A DNA stretch of 64,000 nt. It comes from Hybos culiciformis. Lineage: Eukaryota > Arthropoda > Insecta > Diptera > Hybotidae. The notes under the pieces are model-generated. The model was not told the origin of the DNA. It saw only the letters and a program-made list of their open reading frames with translations, and did not search any database. Each line of letters starts with the position of its first letter. Position 1 is the first letter of the stretch. Of this stretch, positions 62,501 to 64,000 are shown piece after piece. Location: NCBI GenBank assembly GCA_964007475.1, contig OZ023273.1, positions 149,588,444-149,652,443 of the forward strand, read 5' to 3'. Made by a program: the position numbers and the translations under genes.

Positions 62501-64000
62501 ATTCACATAGTTAATTCTTACATTCTGGACTTTAACATTGATGACGTAAGGTTATGAGTGTAAAATTCTTAGCAATATGAACCTGGATTCGACCTAAAGA
62601 ATAAGGCTGATTTATCTTCGGTTATTAGTTCTTAATAAAGCCCATCCTTTTGGTCATAATTTTTTGGTGCATTACTGTTTAATAAATTTTTGTTAGTGAT
62701 TAATTTTCTTTCAATCTTATTCTTTTTAGTTCTCATCGAATTTGGACGTATCAAAACTCAAAACCAAAACTAATGGTATGATAAAGCTGAGCACTACTTG
62801 AAAAAATTAATCAAATTAAGAACTTACTTTATCAAAGCAATAAAATAAAATTGATTTTAAGATAGGCTTAGTTTGGATTATATTAAAATAAAATTTATGA
62901 TTCAAATAATTTATACCTAGGTTGTATGAACATAAATTTATGTAGGCAAAAGAATACTTAAGTACCTACTATACAACATACAATATATATTTATTGTAAC
63001 AAAAATGTGACAAAATAAAACGTTTAAATAATTTTCAGAAAATAAAGTAAATTCCAGTTAAATTTTATTCTAACTAATTTTTATGTTAATGGTTTTTAAT
63101 GATTTTATAAACTGGATATAAGAGAAAAGTTTTATCACTTCATCTGCGTATAAAAGTTTTTAATACCATAAAAAAAATCAATTATTTCTAAATGGCATTA
63201 ATTTTTGTTGAGAATATTTAACAAGAAAATAATTTAAAATTAATTTTTTTTTTATAGTAAGGAACTTTTTGTAGGAAAAAAAATGTCAGTGATGTGTTCA
63301 GTTTACAAATGATGCTCATTTGTATTTAATGTACGTATAATGAAAGTAACACGACAAAAATCGTAACATTATGAACATTGTTTTTGTTGGCTTGGATTTT
63401 AATTTACTTAATTCTCTAAGGTTTAAATACTAGTAAATTATTTGTTAGATGCAAATCTTTGTTTAAAATAGAATATTTTATCAAACTTACTACAATTTTT
63501 TTAAGAATATAGTTTTAAACTATATAGTTATAATGTTTTGAGAATTGAAGTTCAAAAAAATTACCGATTTTGCTGATTATAAAAAGGTGAACCAAACAGA
63601 AAATCCCAAAAGACTGATACACTTGAAATCTTCAAGGCCTCTTCTTCTCAAAGTAATTCAAAAAATACTTTTGCATTTGTTATTTAGTGCTGTGTAATAG
63701 AAATTTTTTTCCTGGTTTTGAAAAATGTTCAATTTTTCTTTCTTGATCCACTATCCACCATTTTTTATAGTTCTGAAACTTTTTTTTCGAAAATACTTAT
63801 AATTTGAATATTTCAAAAAAATAAAATTGTTTCAAACTTAAATTTTTAAGTTGGATTTTTTTTTTTTTAAATAAAGCCTTAAGGCACAATTACTTACATC
63901 TTTTTCTTTTGTAAATAAAGTTATCATGCAAAAGACATTTGTTTTATATTTTTTTTCTTTATTATTATAAAATTTCCGTTTTTGAGACAAGTTAACGTAG

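Larger units (their letters stand above)
54711..64000. other. Long AT-rich region, intron and/or intergenic
   Basis: No convincing multi-exon gene is visible in these 9.3 kb. It holds a tRNA-like fragment (55461-55515), a 100-bp MITE (57035-57134), one well-bounded minus-strand coding-like exon (57963-58110) and a small plus-strand open frame (59346-59507). The remainder is low-complexity AT sequence with TAGGTA-type simple motifs. It may be a large intron of the gene starting at 54443. Confidence 0.5.

Noticed and set aside
62575..62600. GGTCGAATCC (minus strand) as a tRNA B-box
   Set aside because: There is no matching A-box or acceptor stem in the expected position.
1..64000. CRISPR arrays, intact tRNA or rRNA genes, bacterial-style operons
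   Set aside because: No array, cloverleaf or rRNA sequence was seen. The splice structure shows a eukaryotic genome.

Overview
This is a strongly AT-rich animal nuclear window with spliced genes, many short introns (about 55-70 nt), long poly-A/T runs and frequent TAGGTAGGTA/TACCTACC stretches. A ZAD-type C2H2 zinc-finger gene and insect-like versions of TMEM33, SMG5, Atg18, RanGAP, TMEM53 and taxilin point to an insect. Diptera or another holometabolan is my best guess, but the order is an inference.

Layout. 992-2310 (+) is TMEM33 (Kr-h2 family). It converges on Smg5 (6500-11938, -), the nonsense-mediated decay factor, in eight exons. Head-to-head with Smg5 is Atg18/WIPI (15843-28438, +). 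Its 32-nt first exon lies about 10.9 kb upstream of the rest of the gene. That giant intron holds a complete U4 snRNA gene (about 26449-26589), two hAT-type non-autonomous transposons with perfect 8-bp target duplications, an unusual CTAG-bounded inverted-repeat element and some decayed coding-like segments. Next come a ZAD + 11-finger gene (30434-33887, -), RanGAP (35989-39096, +), an intronless unidentified gene (40744-41775, +), a 13-finger C2H2 gene (42198-45414, +), TMEM53 (46215-48794, +, ten exons), taxilin (50168-53463, -), and the first exon of an unidentified gene (54443-54710, +). The remaining 9 kb is intron or intergenic sequence with one short MITE and two coding-like fragments.

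The genes are not an operon or a recognisable functional cluster. They are mostly conserved housekeeping functions: ER membrane shaping, mRNA surveillance, autophagy, the Ran cycle, nuclear-envelope/ER hydrolase-like and vesicle traffic, plus two DNA-binding factors. All exon joins were worked out by hand from GT-AG signals, reading-frame phase and remembered family sequences. No transcript or database search was run.

No clearly new multi-gene system was found. The most notable items are the U4 gene nested in Atg18, the remote Atg18 first exon, several well-delimited small transposons, and a few sub-60-codon open frames that may be overlooked small membrane proteins.
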